From: Cytophagales bacterium
Lineage (GTDB): Bacteria; Bacteroidota; Bacteroidia; Cytophagales; Microscillaceae
Length of the DNA: 64,000 nucleotides
Direction of reading: 5' to 3'
Assembly: GCA_013298075.1 (NCBI GenBank)
Contig: JAAFJG010000003.1
Coordinates: 80,056 to 144,055, forward strand
Below are positions 18,151-27,867 of this stretch, piece by piece. The notes beneath the pieces are model-generated. The model was not told where the DNA came from. It made no database searches and was given only the letters and a program-made list of their open reading frames with translations. A program made the translations under genes and the position numbers. Each line of letters starts with the position of its first letter. The stretch's first letter is position 1.

Positions 18151-18519
18151 TTACAATACTTCAGGGGCTAATGAAATAATTTTCATAAATTGCTTTTCAC
18201 GCAATTCTCTTGCAACGGGTCCGAAAATACGTGTACCTTTTGGCTCATCATTTGGATTGAGCAATACAGCCGCGTTATCTTCAAAACGGATATAAGAACC
18301 GTCAGTACGGCGTATCGCTTTGCGTGTACGAACTACAACCGCTTTTGATACCGTACCTTTTTTTATACTACTTGAGGAAAGGGCAGCCTTTACAGTTACC
18401 ACAATTTTGTCGCCTACGCTTGCATAATGTTTGCGTGTTCCTCCTAATACGCGAATACAAAGCACTTCTTTTGCCCCACTATTATCCGCTACATTTAAAC
18501 GACTTTCTTGCTGAATCAT
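18151..18519 (-). CDS. rplN: 50S ribosomal protein L14
   Basis: 122 residues, [20 protein letters not shown], with [20 protein letters not shown]. Nearly invariant family at the subunit interface. 47 bp after rpsQ. Confidence 0.98.
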   Translation of the reverse strand: MIQQESRLNVADNSGAKEVLCIRVLGGTRKHYASVGDKIVVTVKAALSSSSIKKGTVSKAVVVRTRKAIRRTDGSYIRFEDNAAVLLNPNDEPKGTRIFGPVARELREKQFMKIISLAPEVL

Positions 18520-18566
18520 ACTTTTTTAAAAGTTAAAAAATAAAAAAAAATTTCGTTTAAGCGTTA

Positions 18567-18830
18567 TTATTTAGCACGCTCTACTACTGAAACTAAGCGC
18601 CAACGTTTGTTTTTGCTCAAAGGGCGACATTCCATAATACGGACTACATCTCCCACTTTTGCATCTTCCGTTTCGTCATGTGCCATAAATTTTATGGACT
18701 TAGAAAGGAATTTACCATATAAAGGGTGTTTGTATTTCGTTTCTACTAATACAGTGATACTTTTATTCATTTTATCACTAACAACTTTCCCTACTTTCTC
18801 TTTACGTTTGTTTCTTACAACTACTTCCAT
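18567..18830 (-). CDS. rpsQ: 30S ribosomal protein S17
   Basis: 87 residues from the ATG at 18830 ([20 protein letters not shown]). The upstream extension of the frame overlaps rpmC and lacks homology. [20 protein letters not shown] and [20 protein letters not shown] are typical of S17. Confidence 0.97.
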   Translation of the reverse strand: MEVVVRNKRKEKVGKVVSDKMNKSITVLVETKYKHPLYGKFLSKSIKFMAHDETEDAKVGDVVRIMECRPLSKNKRWRLVSVVERAK

Positions 18831-18846
18831 TTTTTTCAAAATTGGT

Positions 18847-19044
18847 TTACTTTGATGGTGAACGACGTGCGACAAGCGCTGTTGAGAGTTGTGCAATAAA
18901 TTTACGAACAGCACGAATACGCATAGGATTTTCTATAGGTGAAAGTGCGTGAGCAAATTTTAATTTTTGTAACAACTCTTTTTCCTCTTTTAATTTAGAG
19001 GTTAAGTCTTCCAGAGAAAGACCATTTAATTCTGCATTTTTCAT
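18847..19044 (-). CDS. rpmC: 50S ribosomal protein L29
   Basis: 65 residues: [20 protein letters not shown], then [20 protein letters not shown]. Helical hairpin protein near the exit tunnel. One bp after rplP. Confidence 0.96.
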   Translation of the reverse strand: MKNAELNGLSLEDLTSKLKEEKELLQKLKFAHALSPIENPMRIRAVRKFIAQLSTALVARRSPSK

Positions 19045-19045
19045 C

Positions 19046-19465
19046 TTATTCTGCGTAATCTTTACGTACTACAAATACTGTTTTAACAGGTAATTTTTGT
19101 GCTGCTAAATAAAGTGCGTGTTCTGCCACTGCTTTCGGCACACCATCTAATTCGAACATAATACGTCCCGGTCTTATTGGTGCTACCCAATATTCAGGAG
19201 AACCCTTACCTTTCCCCATACGAACCTCTGCAGGTTTTTTCGTAATAGGTTTGTCAGGGAAAATACGAATCCAAATTTTACCTTCACGTTTCATTGTACG
19301 TGAAATCGTAACACGACAGGCTTCAATTTGACGCGCTGTGATACGACCTATTTCTAAGGTTTTTAAGCCAAAAGAACCAAAATCAAGGTTAGTACCACGT
19401 TGGGCTAATCCTTTAATCCTTCCTTTTTGTTGCTTTCTATATAAGGTACGTTTAGGCTGTAACAT
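19046..19465 (-). CDS. rplP: 50S ribosomal protein L16
   Basis: 139 residues. [20 protein letters not shown] and [20 protein letters not shown] are L16 signatures. It helps position A-site tRNA. It follows rpsC after 67 bp, a gap with a weak inverted repeat (GTTGTGT/ACACAAC). Confidence 0.97.
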   Translation of the reverse strand: MLQPKRTLYRKQQKGRIKGLAQRGTNLDFGSFGLKTLEIGRITARQIEACRVTISRTMKREGKIWIRIFPDKPITKKPAEVRMGKGKGSPEYWVAPIRPGRIMFELDGVPKAVAEHALYLAAQKLPVKTVFVVRKDYAE

Positions 19466-19532
19466 TTTCCTAAAAAAATTTTTATGTGAAAAGTTGTGTA
19501 ATATTGTTCACATCACACAACCTGATTCAAAA

Positions 19533-20450
19533 TTAACGTTTTTTATTATTACCCCCGCTATTATTACGGTTGTTATTATTATTATTGCGGTTGTTGTTGT
19601 TATTATTATTACCACTTCCGCCTTTATTATCAGTACCACCTTTGTTATTTCCGTTTCCGCCTTTGTTATTATTAGGACGATTACGATTATTACTATTGCG
19701 GTCATTTCCACCACCACCTCCGCGGTTATTACCACCACGATTTCCGCCATCACCATAATTACCACCACCTTGGAAGCTTCCTTTTTCAGATGAGTTTATG
19801 CCTGTGTTAGGAGAAAGGTCAGGTTTTCCGTAGATTTCTTTTTTGAATATCCAAACTTTGATACCAATTTTTCCATAAATCGTATGTGCTTCGCTTACAG
19901 CATAATCAATATCAGCACGTAAAGTATGCAAAGGAACACGACCTTCTTTGTATTGCTCAGTACGTGCCATCTCTGCACCTGCCAAACGACCTGAAAGTTT
20001 TATTTTAATTCCTTGAACACCTGCACGCATTGAATTTTGAATCGCTTGTTTCATGGCACGACGATAAGAAAAACGAGCCTCCAATTGTTGTGCGATTGTT
20101 TCACCTACTAATTTCGCGTCTGCATCTGGACGTTTAATTTCATAAATGTTAATTTGCACATCTTTTTTCGTCAATTTTTTCAATTCTTCTTTAATCTTAT
20201 CTACCTCTGCTCCAGCTTTGCCAATGACAACGCCCGGTTTTGCAGTGTGGATAGTAAGCGTTACTCGTTTCAAAGTACGTTCGATAATAACTCTTGCAAT
20301 CGCACCTTTAGAGATACGTTTGCTGATGTATTTACGAATAAAATCATCTTCTACTAATTTTTCAGAAAAATCTTTTCCGCCAAACCAGTTAGAATCCCAG
20401 CCACGAATAATACCTAATCGTAAACTGTTTGGATTAATTTTTTGTCCCAT
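19533..20450 (-). CDS. rpsC: 30S ribosomal protein S3 with a long Asn/Gly-rich tail
   Basis: 305 residues; bacterial S3 is usually 205-240. The first about 212 are standard: KH domain ([20 protein letters not shown]) and C-terminal domain ([20 protein letters not shown], ending [12 protein letters not shown]). From about residue 213 (bases 19536-19814) the protein is almost only Asn, Gly, Arg and Lys (GGGNYGDGG, long N runs, ending NNKKR). S3 lies at the mRNA entry tunnel, so the tail would extend from the 30S surface. No frameshift is needed to explain it. Confidence 0.95.
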   Translation of the reverse strand: MGQKINPNSLRLGIIRGWDSNWFGGKDFSEKLVEDDFIRKYISKRISKGAIARVIIERTLKRVTLTIHTAKPGVVIGKAGAEVDKIKEELKKLTKKDVQINIYEIKRPDADAKLVGETIAQQLEARFSYRRAMKQAIQNSMRAGVQGIKIKLSGRLAGAEMARTEQYKEGRVPLHTLRADIDYAVSEAHTIYGKIGIKVWIFKKEIYGKPDLSPNTGINSSEKGSFQGGGNYGDGGNRGGNNRGGGGGNDRNSNNRNRPNNNKGGNGNNKGGTDNKGGSGNNNNNNNRNNNNNNRNNSGGNNKKR

Positions 20451-20452
20451 TA

Positions 20453-20932
20453 TTAGTTTCTTTCGGTTCTTTTAGTGTGATTTGATGGAGTAGGTTCAAC
20501 AGTACGCGTGTCTAAAACAAGCGTAACATGGTTAGAGCGTTTGCGAACACGATAACCTCTCCCTTGTGGAGCAGGGCGTAATCTTTTCAACATACGACCT
20601 CCATCTACAAAAATATCTTTTACATATAAATCTACGCTATCTAAATCTACATTTGAATTAGCTAATTGCCAGTTGGCAATAGCACTTTTCAATAATGCAG
20701 TTAAATAAGTAGCACCAATTTTAGCTTCAAATTTCAACGCACCTAAGGCGATATTTGCACTTTTTCCACGAATCATATCAGTAATAAGACGCATTTTGCG
20801 AGGAGAAGTAGGAATATCTCTGTAATGAGCTTTTACTTGTCCTAAGTTACCTTGATTTTCTTCACGAAATTCACGCAGGGCTGCTTTTTTCTGACGGATT
20901 AAGACTGATTTTTTCACTTTTTGCTTTTCCAT
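20453..20932 (-). CDS. rplV: 50S ribosomal protein L22
   Basis: 159 residues. [20 protein letters not shown] and [20 protein letters not shown] identify L22, which lines the exit tunnel. It has an N-terminal extension of about 30 basic residues. Two bp before rpsC. Confidence 0.97.
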   Translation of the reverse strand: MEKQKVKKSVLIRQKKAALREFREENQGNLGQVKAHYRDIPTSPRKMRLITDMIRGKSANIALGALKFEAKIGATYLTALLKSAIANWQLANSNVDLDSVDLYVKDIFVDGGRMLKRLRPAPQGRGYRVRKRSNHVTLVLDTRTVEPTPSNHTKRTERN

Positions 20933-20937
20933 TAGTC

Positions 20938-21216
20938 TTATTTTTTCTTTTTATCTTTTTTAGCGATATGTCCACGGAAATTACGAGTTGGTGCAAATTC
21001 ACCTAAACGGTGACCAACCATATTTTCTGTTACATAAACAGGTATAAATTTATTACCGTTATGTACGGCAAATGTATGATTTACAAAATCAGGTGAAATC
21101 ATCGAACGTCTTGACCAAGTTTTAATAACCGTTTTTTTGTTCGCTTCATTCATCACATCTACTTTCTTTTGAAGGTGATGTTCGATATAAGGACCTTTTT
21201 TTAATGAACGTGCCAT
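20938..21216 (-). CDS. rpsS: 30S ribosomal protein S19
   Basis: 92 residues, [20 protein letters not shown], with [20 protein letters not shown] and [15 protein letters not shown]. 30S head protein. Three bp after rplB. Confidence 0.98.
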   Translation of the reverse strand: MARSLKKGPYIEHHLQKKVDVMNEANKKTVIKTWSRRSMISPDFVNHTFAVHNGNKFIPVYVTENMVGHRLGEFAPTRNFRGHIAKKDKKKK

Positions 21217-21219
21217 AAA

Positions 21220-22047
21220 TTATTTTTTAGCTTTTTTGGCTTTTATTAAACGATTAGAATACTTTTTACGTGAACGAGTCTTTTTACCTTTTGTATAAAG
21301 ACCTTTACGAGAACGTGGGTGTCCACCTGATGCACGTCCTTCACCACCACCCATCGGGTGATCGACTGGATTCATTACTACCGCTCTTGTGCGAGGCGTA
21401 CGACCTAACCAGCGTTTACGTCCTGCTTTTCCTAATCTCACGTTCATGTGGTCAGGGTTAGATACAGTACCAATCGTTGCCATACAAGTTAATAATACTA
21501 ATCTTGATTCGCCAGATGGCATTTTTAAGTTAGCATATTTTCCTTCTCTTGACAATAATTGTGCATAAGTTCCTGCACTTCTTGCCATTTGTCCGCCTTT
21601 ACCTGGGTGTAATTCAATGTTATGAATAATAGTACCCAAAGGAATTTCTCCTAATGGTAAAGAGTTTCCAACTTCAGGAGCAATTCCTGAGCCAGCAAGG
21701 ATAGTTTGTCCTACTTTAAGTCCATTAGGACATAAAATATAACGTTTTTCACCATCAACATAAAAAATCAATGCGATGCGTGCCGAACGATTTGGGTCAT
21801 ATTCTACAGAAGCAACTTTACCCGGAATATTGAATTTATTTCTTTTAAAATCAATAATACGATAAGCTTGCTTATGACCACCTCCTATATAACGCATTGA
21901 GCGTCTTCCCGAGCTATCTCTCCCACCACTTTTTCTGTTGGGCATCAATAACGATTTTTCAGGGGTTGCTTTTGTAATTTCATCAAAAGCAGGTGCCATT
22001 CTAAAACGTTGTCCGGGGGTTATAGGTCTAAATTTCTTTAAAGCCAT
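21220..22047 (-). CDS. rplB: 50S ribosomal protein L2
   Basis: 275 residues from the ATG at 22047 ([20 protein letters not shown]). It contains [17 protein letters not shown] and, near the end, [20 protein letters not shown] with the conserved histidine needed for peptidyl transferase function. 104 bp separate it from rplW, a gap holding a 19-codon ORF. Confidence 0.97.
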   Translation of the reverse strand: MALKKFRPITPGQRFRMAPAFDEITKATPEKSLLMPNRKSGGRDSSGRRSMRYIGGGHKQAYRIIDFKRNKFNIPGKVASVEYDPNRSARIALIFYVDGEKRYILCPNGLKVGQTILAGSGIAPEVGNSLPLGEIPLGTIIHNIELHPGKGGQMARSAGTYAQLLSREGKYANLKMPSGESRLVLLTCMATIGTVSNPDHMNVRLGKAGRKRWLGRTPRTRAVVMNPVDHPMGGGEGRASGGHPRSRKGLYTKGKKTRSRKKYSNRLIKAKKAKK

Positions 22048-22151
22048 CTTTTTAAGCGTTATTTGTTTATTTAAAAACAAGCAACGAAAACTTTACTTGT
22101 GTACGCTTATCACTTGCAGTTTTCATTGCTAAAATTACAATTAATTATTTT

Positions 22152-22469
22152 TTAGTTCGGGAGTTCTGCATAGAAATCTATAATTTCTCCTTCTTTTACA
22201 GTTACAACCGCTTTTTTATATGCTTTTGTATGCCCTGCTACTACTTTACCTTTTGTATAACGCGATTTTGCTTTTCCTTTATAGTTAAGAGTATTCACCG
22301 CATCAACTTTTACATTATACATTTTTGCTACCGCCTCACCAATTTGAATTTTATTAGCGCGGATATCAACGATAAATAAGTAACGTTCTTTATTTCCTTT
22401 ATTTTTTTCGGAAATATTCGCCATTTTCTCAGAGAGTTTTGGGCGTTTTAAAATTTGTGTTGCTTCCAT
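22152..22469 (-). CDS. rplW: 50S ribosomal protein L23
   Basis: 105 residues: ILKRPKLSEKMANISE, IQIGEAVAKMYNVKVDAVNT, GHTKAYKKAVVTVKEGE. L23 sits at the tunnel exit and docks trigger factor and SRP. 20 bp after rplD. Confidence 0.97.
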   Translation of the reverse strand: MEATQILKRPKLSEKMANISEKNKGNKERYLFIVDIRANKIQIGEAVAKMYNVKVDAVNTLNYKGKAKSRYTKGKVVAGHTKAYKKAVVTVKEGEIIDFYAELPN

Positions 22470-22489
22470 TTTTCCTTATTCGCTTTTTA

Positions 22490-23119
22490 TTATTTCAAAA
22501 TTTCTTCAATTTTAGCAATAGAACCTTCAGTCAAAATCAATTTTTGCGTATGTAAAATATCATACGTATTCAAAGATTGAGAACTTACGATGGCTGTTTT
22601 TGGTAAGTTACGACCTGATAAATAAACATTTTTGTTTACATCAGCCGTTACCAACAATGTTTTTGTCCCTTCTACTGAAAGACCTTTCAAAAAATCGATA
22701 TAAGATTTAGTTTGAGGCGTATCCATTGTAAAGTCTTCTACTACAATAATATTGTTAGTAGTTGCTTTATAAGTTAAGGCAGATTTACGAGCAACACGTT
22801 TTAATTTTTTATTCAATTTAAAACGATAGTCTTTAGGGCGAGGTCCGAATATACGTCCACCTCCTACAAATGTAGGTGATTTGATACTACCCGCACGCGC
22901 ACCGCCTGTACCTTTTTGCTTTTTAATTTTACGAGTAGAACCTGCTATTTCAGCACGTTCTTTCGATTTATGCGTTCCTTGACGTTGATTTGCTAAATAT
23001 TGCTTTATATCTAAATAGATAGCGTGGTCGTTTGGACTTTCAACACCAAAAATTTCTGCAGGTAGTACAACTGTACGTCCTGTAGCTTGTCCTTGTTTAT
23101 TTAATACTACTACTTCCAT
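22490..23119 (-). CDS. rplD: 50S ribosomal protein L4
   Basis: 209 residues: VKQYLANQRQGTHKSKERAE-like region, KQKGTGGARAGSIKSPTFVG and GGGRIFGPRPKDYRFKLNKK. It has an exit-tunnel loop; L4 is the autogenous repressor of the S10 operon in some bacteria. Eight bp after rplC. Confidence 0.97.
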   Translation of the reverse strand: MEVVVLNKQGQATGRTVVLPAEIFGVESPNDHAIYLDIKQYLANQRQGTHKSKERAEIAGSTRKIKKQKGTGGARAGSIKSPTFVGGGRIFGPRPKDYRFKLNKKLKRVARKSALTYKATTNNIIVVEDFTMDTPQTKSYIDFLKGLSVEGTKTLLVTADVNKNVYLSGRNLPKTAIVSSQSLNTYDILHTQKLILTEGSIAKIEEILK

Positions 23120-23127
23120 CGCCTTTA

Positions 23128-23763
23128 TTATGATTTTTCGATTATGATATAAGAATTATTTGCACCCGCAACTGAGCCAGATACTAAGATAGCATTGTCT
23201 TGAGGATAAATACGTAAAACTTTTAGATTTTTTGTTTTGATTCTATCTCCACCCATACGACCTCCCATACGCAATCCTTTGAATACGCGAGATGGATAAG
23301 AAGATGCACCGATTGATCCGGGGTGTCTTGCTCTATCGTGCTGTCCGTGAGTAGTTGCACCAACCCCACTAAATCCGTGACGTTTTACAACCCCTTGAAA
23401 GCCTTTTCCTTTTGACGTACCAATTACGTTTACTACATCTTTTTCTGAAAAGATGTCTGTTACTGTAAGTACATCACCTAACTGATATTTACCTTTTGCA
23501 AAGCCTTTAAATTCGATTACCTTAAATTTAGGTGTCGTTTTTGCTTTTTCAAAGTGTACTTTCATTGCCTTACTTGTGTTTTTTGGCTTTTTTTCGCCAT
23601 AAGACAATTGAATAGCATCATACCCATCAGTTTCTTTGGTTTTTACTTGCGTTACTACACAAGGACCAACTTGTAAAAGCGTACAAGCAATTTGCTTAGT
23701 AGAGGCTTCATCACTTTGGAAAATGTTGGTCATTCCAATTTTTTTACCAATAATACCTGACAT
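23128..23763 (-). CDS. rplC: 50S ribosomal protein L3
   Basis: 211 residues: MSGIIGKKIGMTNIFQSDEA, and GFQGVVKRHGFSGVGATTHG with the glutamine-glycine loop that reaches the peptidyl transferase centre. It is the first gene of this transcription unit. rpsJ, which normally precedes it, is not here. Confidence 0.98.
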   Translation of the reverse strand: MSGIIGKKIGMTNIFQSDEASTKQIACTLLQVGPCVVTQVKTKETDGYDAIQLSYGEKKPKNTSKAMKVHFEKAKTTPKFKVIEFKGFAKGKYQLGDVLTVTDIFSEKDVVNVIGTSKGKGFQGVVKRHGFSGVGATTHGQHDRARHPGSIGASSYPSRVFKGLRMGGRMGGDRIKTKNLKVLRIYPQDNAILVSGSVAGANNSYIIIEKS

Positions 23764-23799
23764 TTCTTTGTATTAAAAATATTGAACTAAAATAAAAAA

Positions 23800-23822
23800 C
23801 TACTTACTCTTTTAATAAGTAG
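23800..23822 (-). terminator. Terminator-like attenuator in the rplC leader
   Basis: On the transcribed strand CTACTTA pairs with TAAGTAG around a 9-base loop, directly followed by TTTTTTATTTT. It lies between the predicted transcription start (about 23848) and rplC, where an attenuator controlling the whole operon would sit. Confidence 0.5.
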
Positions 23823-23855
23823 TGCAATTTTGAAATTACTCTCTAATTGGGAGTG

Positions 23856-23863
23856 CAAAATTA
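23856..23863 (-). promoter_or_regulatory. Promoter of the ribosomal protein operon
   Basis: TAATTTTG (-7 box) with TTTG at 23883-23886, 19 bp upstream, an exact fit to the Bacteroidota TTTG-N19-TAnnTTTG arrangement. It gives an 80-90-base leader before rplC. Confidence 0.75.
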
Positions 23864-23886
23864 GAGAAAAAAAATTACATAACAAA

Positions 23887-24176
23887 TTTTTTATCACTTT
23901 TTTTTAAAAATAATTTTTTATCTAAAATATTAACCAAAACGACACCATTAAAAGCCAACTTTTTTAACCATTTTTATAGATATTTTTGCATAATTTCTTG
24001 TTTCGATTGACTTGCACGAGCAATAATTTCCTTATTTTCTAACATTATTTTTTCTAAAATTTCTATCCCAGAAACTAATTTTTAATTTTGCTAAAAAAAT
24101 AATTTATTTATTTTAAAAAATGAAATTTTTATATCTTTTTAATCGTTACATAATTATATTTTAAAACAATTTTATT
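23887..24176. other. Intergenic region upstream of the ribosomal operon
   Basis: AT-rich and without a full gene. On the minus strand 24079-23974 an open frame reads VSGIEILEKIMLENKEIIAR, then ASQSKQEIMQKYL and stop, which looks like the C-terminal remnant of a lost gene. It is not recognised. Nothing else found. Confidence 0.35.
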
Positions 24177-24374
24177 ATGGTTTATTACGTAAATAACAAC
24201 TCTGATAGCAAGGGTAATCATGAAGTACATACAAGTACTTGTTCATATCTTCCAACCAATAAAAAAATGCTCGGAGATTTTTCTAATTGTGCTGATGCGG
24301 TGAAAGAAGCAAAAAAAACTTATTCAAAGTCAGATGGTTGTTATTATTGCTCAAATGCTTGTCATAGCAAGTAA
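24177..24374 (+). CDS. Small Cys/His-containing protein of unknown function
   Basis: 65 residues with six cysteines and three histidines, arranged as HEVHTSTCSYLP, GDFSNCADAVKEAKKTY and DGCYYCSNACHS. It resembles small conserved hypothetical proteins found in varied bacteria and is probably metal-binding or disulphide-containing; no signal peptide. Convergent with the Type IIG enzyme, sharing a terminator. Function unknown. Confidence 0.65.
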   Translation: MVYYVNNNSDSKGNHEVHTSTCSYLPTNKKMLGDFSNCADAVKEAKKTYSKSDGCYYCSNACHSK

Positions 24375-24380
24375 TAAAAA

Positions 24381-24412
24381 AAAAGTTCTCAAAATAAATT
24401 TTGAGAACTTTT
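24381..24412. terminator. Bidirectional terminator between the small Cys protein and the Type IIG gene
   Basis: A 14-bp perfect stem (AAAAGTTCTCAAAA and complement) with a 4-base loop, flanked by A and T tracts, serves both convergent genes. Confidence 0.85.
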
Positions 24413-24420
24413 TTCTTTTT

Positions 24421-27400
24421 TTATAAATATTTTTTGATAATTTCGTTTTTCTTTTCTTTAATCAATTTTTCAAAATCCTTTAAAGAAATTCCATCTATTA
24501 AAAATTGATTTTTATTTTTTTCAAATTCCTCAATTTCCACTACTATTTTTTCTTGGATTTCTAAAGGTGGAAGTGGAATTTTGAAACTTGATAATTTAGA
24601 AGAATTTATATTTGGCTGTGCCATTCCTATCGCTTCAGCTTTCAAAACGTCTATATTTGTAAATATTGCATTCATTAAATAATAAGGCAATAATTTATTT
24701 TTATCTTTAATTTCTAAGCCCACAATAGCTTGATTTGTGGTCATTGGCTCTTTTATAATTGCAATTCTGCCAATAGTTGCAAAAATTGTAACTATTACGG
24801 TATCAATATCTAAAATTTTTGCAGATGAGTTTTTTAAACCTAATTCTGTAATTTTTTCTTCTGTATTTATTACCTCGTCAAAATCTTTAAAATCATTGAT
24901 TTTCAACCATTTTATAGTTCCATCTCTCCAAAAATCATTTTTATCTCTTGAAGGAGTTCCACCAGCTTTTAATATACAAATATCTCCCAACTTCACCATT
25001 TCCCATTTACTTTCCACTACAATTTTTTTCTTTGTATTTATCGCAAGAGCCTTATTAAAATCGGTTCTTGTGAAGTCGAGCATATCCGTGAGGTTCGTAT
25101 ATTGCATAAACTCGTGTGTGTTGGTGGTTTGTTTGTTTTCAAAGTTTTGTATAATCCAATAACTAATTTTTGTTTCGTCGTTTCTATCATTTGGATTAAA
25201 CATAGGCGTAATAATATCATAAACCGTATCGCCACCATTATATTTAATACCTTCGTTGCCTTTTGAATTTGACCATTCATAACCTAAAAAGTTTTTTTGG
25301 TCTTTGTTGTCTTGCGGGCTTTTTACAACCAGCACTTTTTGCGGATTGTGGTAAGCAAGCATAAAGAAATAGAATTTTTGTTTTTCTATTTCGTGTATAA
25401 AATTTATCAGGGTTTTATGAAGTTCTTTTTGTTGTTGTTCAGGCGTTTTTTTCTTAAAAATAGTAGATTTTTGTAAATTTATGTTTGCGGTGGCTTTATC
25501 AAAGGCATTTTTATATTCTTTAAATATTTCAAATTCCCAAAGGCTTTTTAGGTTTTCAAAATCTGTAAAGTTCAAAAGTTGCGAATATGTTTCAAAAGGT
25601 ATTTCGATATGCGAGCAGTATTTTTTGAGTATATCCAAATCTTGATATACGCCACCATTTGCGTTTATTTCATCTTTTCCATTTTCAAAATAATCGAGAG
25701 TTCTGTTCCAAAAATGTTCTGCTTGTTCAGGTTTTTGTGCATTTCTACGCAAAAATAGTACAACGGTATTCGTTCCTGTTTTTCCAAATGTACCACTTCC
25801 CAATTCTACAAGGCTGATAATATCAAAATATTTAAGTAGAATTTCTCTTGTTTGTATGTGCATTTCATCGCTGTTAGAAAGCACAGAAGTAGGCACGATA
25901 ATGCCCGCCACTGCGTCAGGTGCAAGCAAATGTTTGGCACGTTCTAAAAAAAAGCATTGAATATTATTACTTTCTAAATTGGTTTCATTTTCTTTAAAAA
26001 GTTGAAATTTTTGGAGTTCTTTTTCGCCCAAATCTTCGAGTGTCATCAGAAAATCTTTGACTGCAAAAGGCGGATTAGCGACCAATACGTCAAAACTTTC
26101 TTCTTTGATTTTTGGGTTTGAAACCAGTGCATCAGTATCTAATACCTGAATTTCATTTTGCCCATACATACAAGCAGATACTTTGGCAACTTTGGCAAGT
26201 CTATCTTCTTTTTCTATCCCAAAAACTTCTTTATAATAGTCTGTGATATTTGTTTGTTTATATTTTTCGACCAGAGGTTTTATTGCGATAGCGTATTCAT
26301 TCAAAAAATGTCCAGAGCCGCAAGCATAATCGATGGCTTTGAGTGGTTCGGATTTTTGTTTTATTTTTTGTTCCAATGGCAACGAAGCCAACACAAATTT
26401 ACAGATAGGAATGGGCGTAAAAAATTGTCCTTCGGTTTGTTTGATGCCATTATCCAAAAAATATTCGAACATATCGCCTAAAAATTGATTTTGGTTTTGA
26501 CTTCCGAGCCTCACACTTTGCCACATTTGGACAATTTCAATCAATATTTTAGCATTTTTATCGAAACCTTTTTTATTATTGACTTTTATAAATTCAAAAT
26601 CAAGTCCTTTAAAAAACTTTAATTCTGTAAAAATTTCTTTGATGCGTTTTTTAGTGGCATTTCTATTGGTTTTGGTTGTCCAAAAAGCCTTGTCTATTTC
26701 GTCATTACTGACATACAAAACATCTTCCTCTAAAAATCGTTGCATACCAATTTTATACAATTCTTGCAATCTATCGACGAGGTCATAATAATTGTCGTAA
26801 GCAATTCCTTTCCAAAAGAATTTTAGTTTAGTTTTATTTTCTTTTTCATCAATAATTTTGCAGATAAAAAGATTAACCAAAATATCAAAAGCATTTTCAC
26901 GCCTTGAAACGTTATATTTTCTTAAAATGGTTCTAAAAATATGATACAATCCTTTTTTATCAATAGAAGAAAGCGGTTTTGTGTCTATATCAAGCGTATA
27001 TTCATTTTTTCCGATTTGATAAGGCAAAATATTTTCTTCAAAAATACCTGTTTTTGTAAATTCTAACTTGTAGGTATTTTTCCAAACTTCATAACGTTGT
27101 TTTACGTTTTGGGCTTTTTCAAAAGATTTTAGTTGGTTGTCTTGTTCTAAAATGGCTTGATTGTCTTTGTGGGAAATAATTTTTTGAAAATCTGCATATT
27201 CTTTTAATTTTTCGTTAAAATCAGACGCATATAAACATAAAAATTGTGTTTCTTGGATTTGTTGTACATAAGTAAAAAGTTGTCCGCCATCTTGTTGTGT
27301 ATCTTTCCAAGCTTTGTCAAATTCTTTGCCTGCAGTTTTGCACTCAATCAAAAGCAAAGGTTTATACTCTCCTTTTTCGTCTTTTTCTTGACTTTTGACT

Positions 27401-27717
27401 AAAATATCGGCTCGTCCACCGCTTGCACCGTGTCCGAGTTTCCATTTGGGCTCGAGTTCTATATGTTCAGGTTTATATCCTTTTTCAAAAAGTCGATGGA
27501 CACATTCGAATACTACAAAATTTTCGGCAGAAGAAAAATTACAGGTTTGTCGTTCGTTCATCGTAAAACCTTTGTCTTCGGGATAGATAAGTATTTTTTT
27601 TTCAAAATCTGCTTTGATATAAACATCGTTTTGAAATTTTTTTGTAAAAATATCTTTTTCTTCTTCTTTGAATTGTAAGAAAATAAGTAGGTTTTTGAAA
27701 GTATCTTGTGAGAGCAT
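24421..27717 (-). CDS. Type IIG restriction-modification enzyme (nuclease, methyltransferase and specificity domain in one chain)
   Basis: 1098 residues in three parts. The N-terminal PD-(D/E)xK nuclease has D104 in GGRADILV and E125-x-K127 in LLIECKT, with QLFTYVQQ near 146-153. The N6-adenine methyltransferase has EGQFFTPIPICKFVL (429-443), motif I AIDYACGSGHF (461-471) and motif IV VANPPF (546-551). From about 905 a single HsdS-like target recognition domain follows (WEMVKLGDICILKAGGTPSR, NQAIVGLEI, IPLPPLEIQEKIV) with a helical C-terminus. It probably cuts outside its recognition site and methylates one strand. It needs no partner gene, and none is adjacent. Confidence 0.88.
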   Translation of the reverse strand: MLSQDTFKNLLIFLQFKEEEKDIFTKKFQNDVYIKADFEKKILIYPEDKGFTMNERQTCNFSSAENFVVFECVHRLFEKGYKPEHIELEPKWKLGHGASGGRADILVKSQEKDEKGEYKPLLLIECKTAGKEFDKAWKDTQQDGGQLFTYVQQIQETQFLCLYASDFNEKLKEYADFQKIISHKDNQAILEQDNQLKSFEKAQNVKQRYEVWKNTYKLEFTKTGIFEENILPYQIGKNEYTLDIDTKPLSSIDKKGLYHIFRTILRKYNVSRRENAFDILVNLFICKIIDEKENKTKLKFFWKGIAYDNYYDLVDRLQELYKIGMQRFLEEDVLYVSNDEIDKAFWTTKTNRNATKKRIKEIFTELKFFKGLDFEFIKVNNKKGFDKNAKILIEIVQMWQSVRLGSQNQNQFLGDMFEYFLDNGIKQTEGQFFTPIPICKFVLASLPLEQKIKQKSEPLKAIDYACGSGHFLNEYAIAIKPLVEKYKQTNITDYYKEVFGIEKEDRLAKVAKVSACMYGQNEIQVLDTDALVSNPKIKEESFDVLVANPPFAVKDFLMTLEDLGEKELQKFQLFKENETNLESNNIQCFFLERAKHLLAPDAVAGIIVPTSVLSNSDEMHIQTREILLKYFDIISLVELGSGTFGKTGTNTVVLFLRRNAQKPEQAEHFWNRTLDYFENGKDEINANGGVYQDLDILKKYCSHIEIPFETYSQLLNFTDFENLKSLWEFEIFKEYKNAFDKATANINLQKSTIFKKKTPEQQQKELHKTLINFIHEIEKQKFYFFMLAYHNPQKVLVVKSPQDNKDQKNFLGYEWSNSKGNEGIKYNGGDTVYDIITPMFNPNDRNDETKISYWIIQNFENKQTTNTHEFMQYTNLTDMLDFTRTDFNKALAINTKKKIVVESKWEMVKLGDICILKAGGTPSRDKNDFWRDGTIKWLKINDFKDFDEVINTEEKITELGLKNSSAKILDIDTVIVTIFATIGRIAIIKEPMTTNQAIVGLEIKDKNKLLPYYLMNAIFTNIDVLKAEAIGMAQPNINSSKLSSFKIPLPPLEIQEKIVVEIEEFEKNKNQFLIDGISLKDFEKLIKEKKNEIIKKYL

Positions 27718-27744
27718 TTTATTTTGATGAGTAATTTAATTTTG

Positions 27745-27752
27745 CAAAAGTA
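27745..27752 (-). promoter_or_regulatory. -7 box of the Type IIG gene
   Basis: TACTTTTGC on the minus strand matches TAnnTTTG, 28 bp before the ATG at 27717. A TTG lies 20 bp upstream (27773-27775). Confidence 0.55.
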
Positions 27753-27867
27753 TATAATTTATACAAAAAAAGCAATTTTTTTGATTTTATTTATTTTTTT
27801 GTTACTGTAATTAAAAGTGTGTAAAATAATTTGGTTATTTTTTCGTTTGTTAGTTATCACAAAACAA

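Noticed and set aside
19508..19793. Plus- and minus-strand ORFs of simple Ile/Val/Leu/Pro repeats
   Set aside because: They are other frames of the Asn/Gly-rich rpsC tail; their composition follows from the repeat codons.
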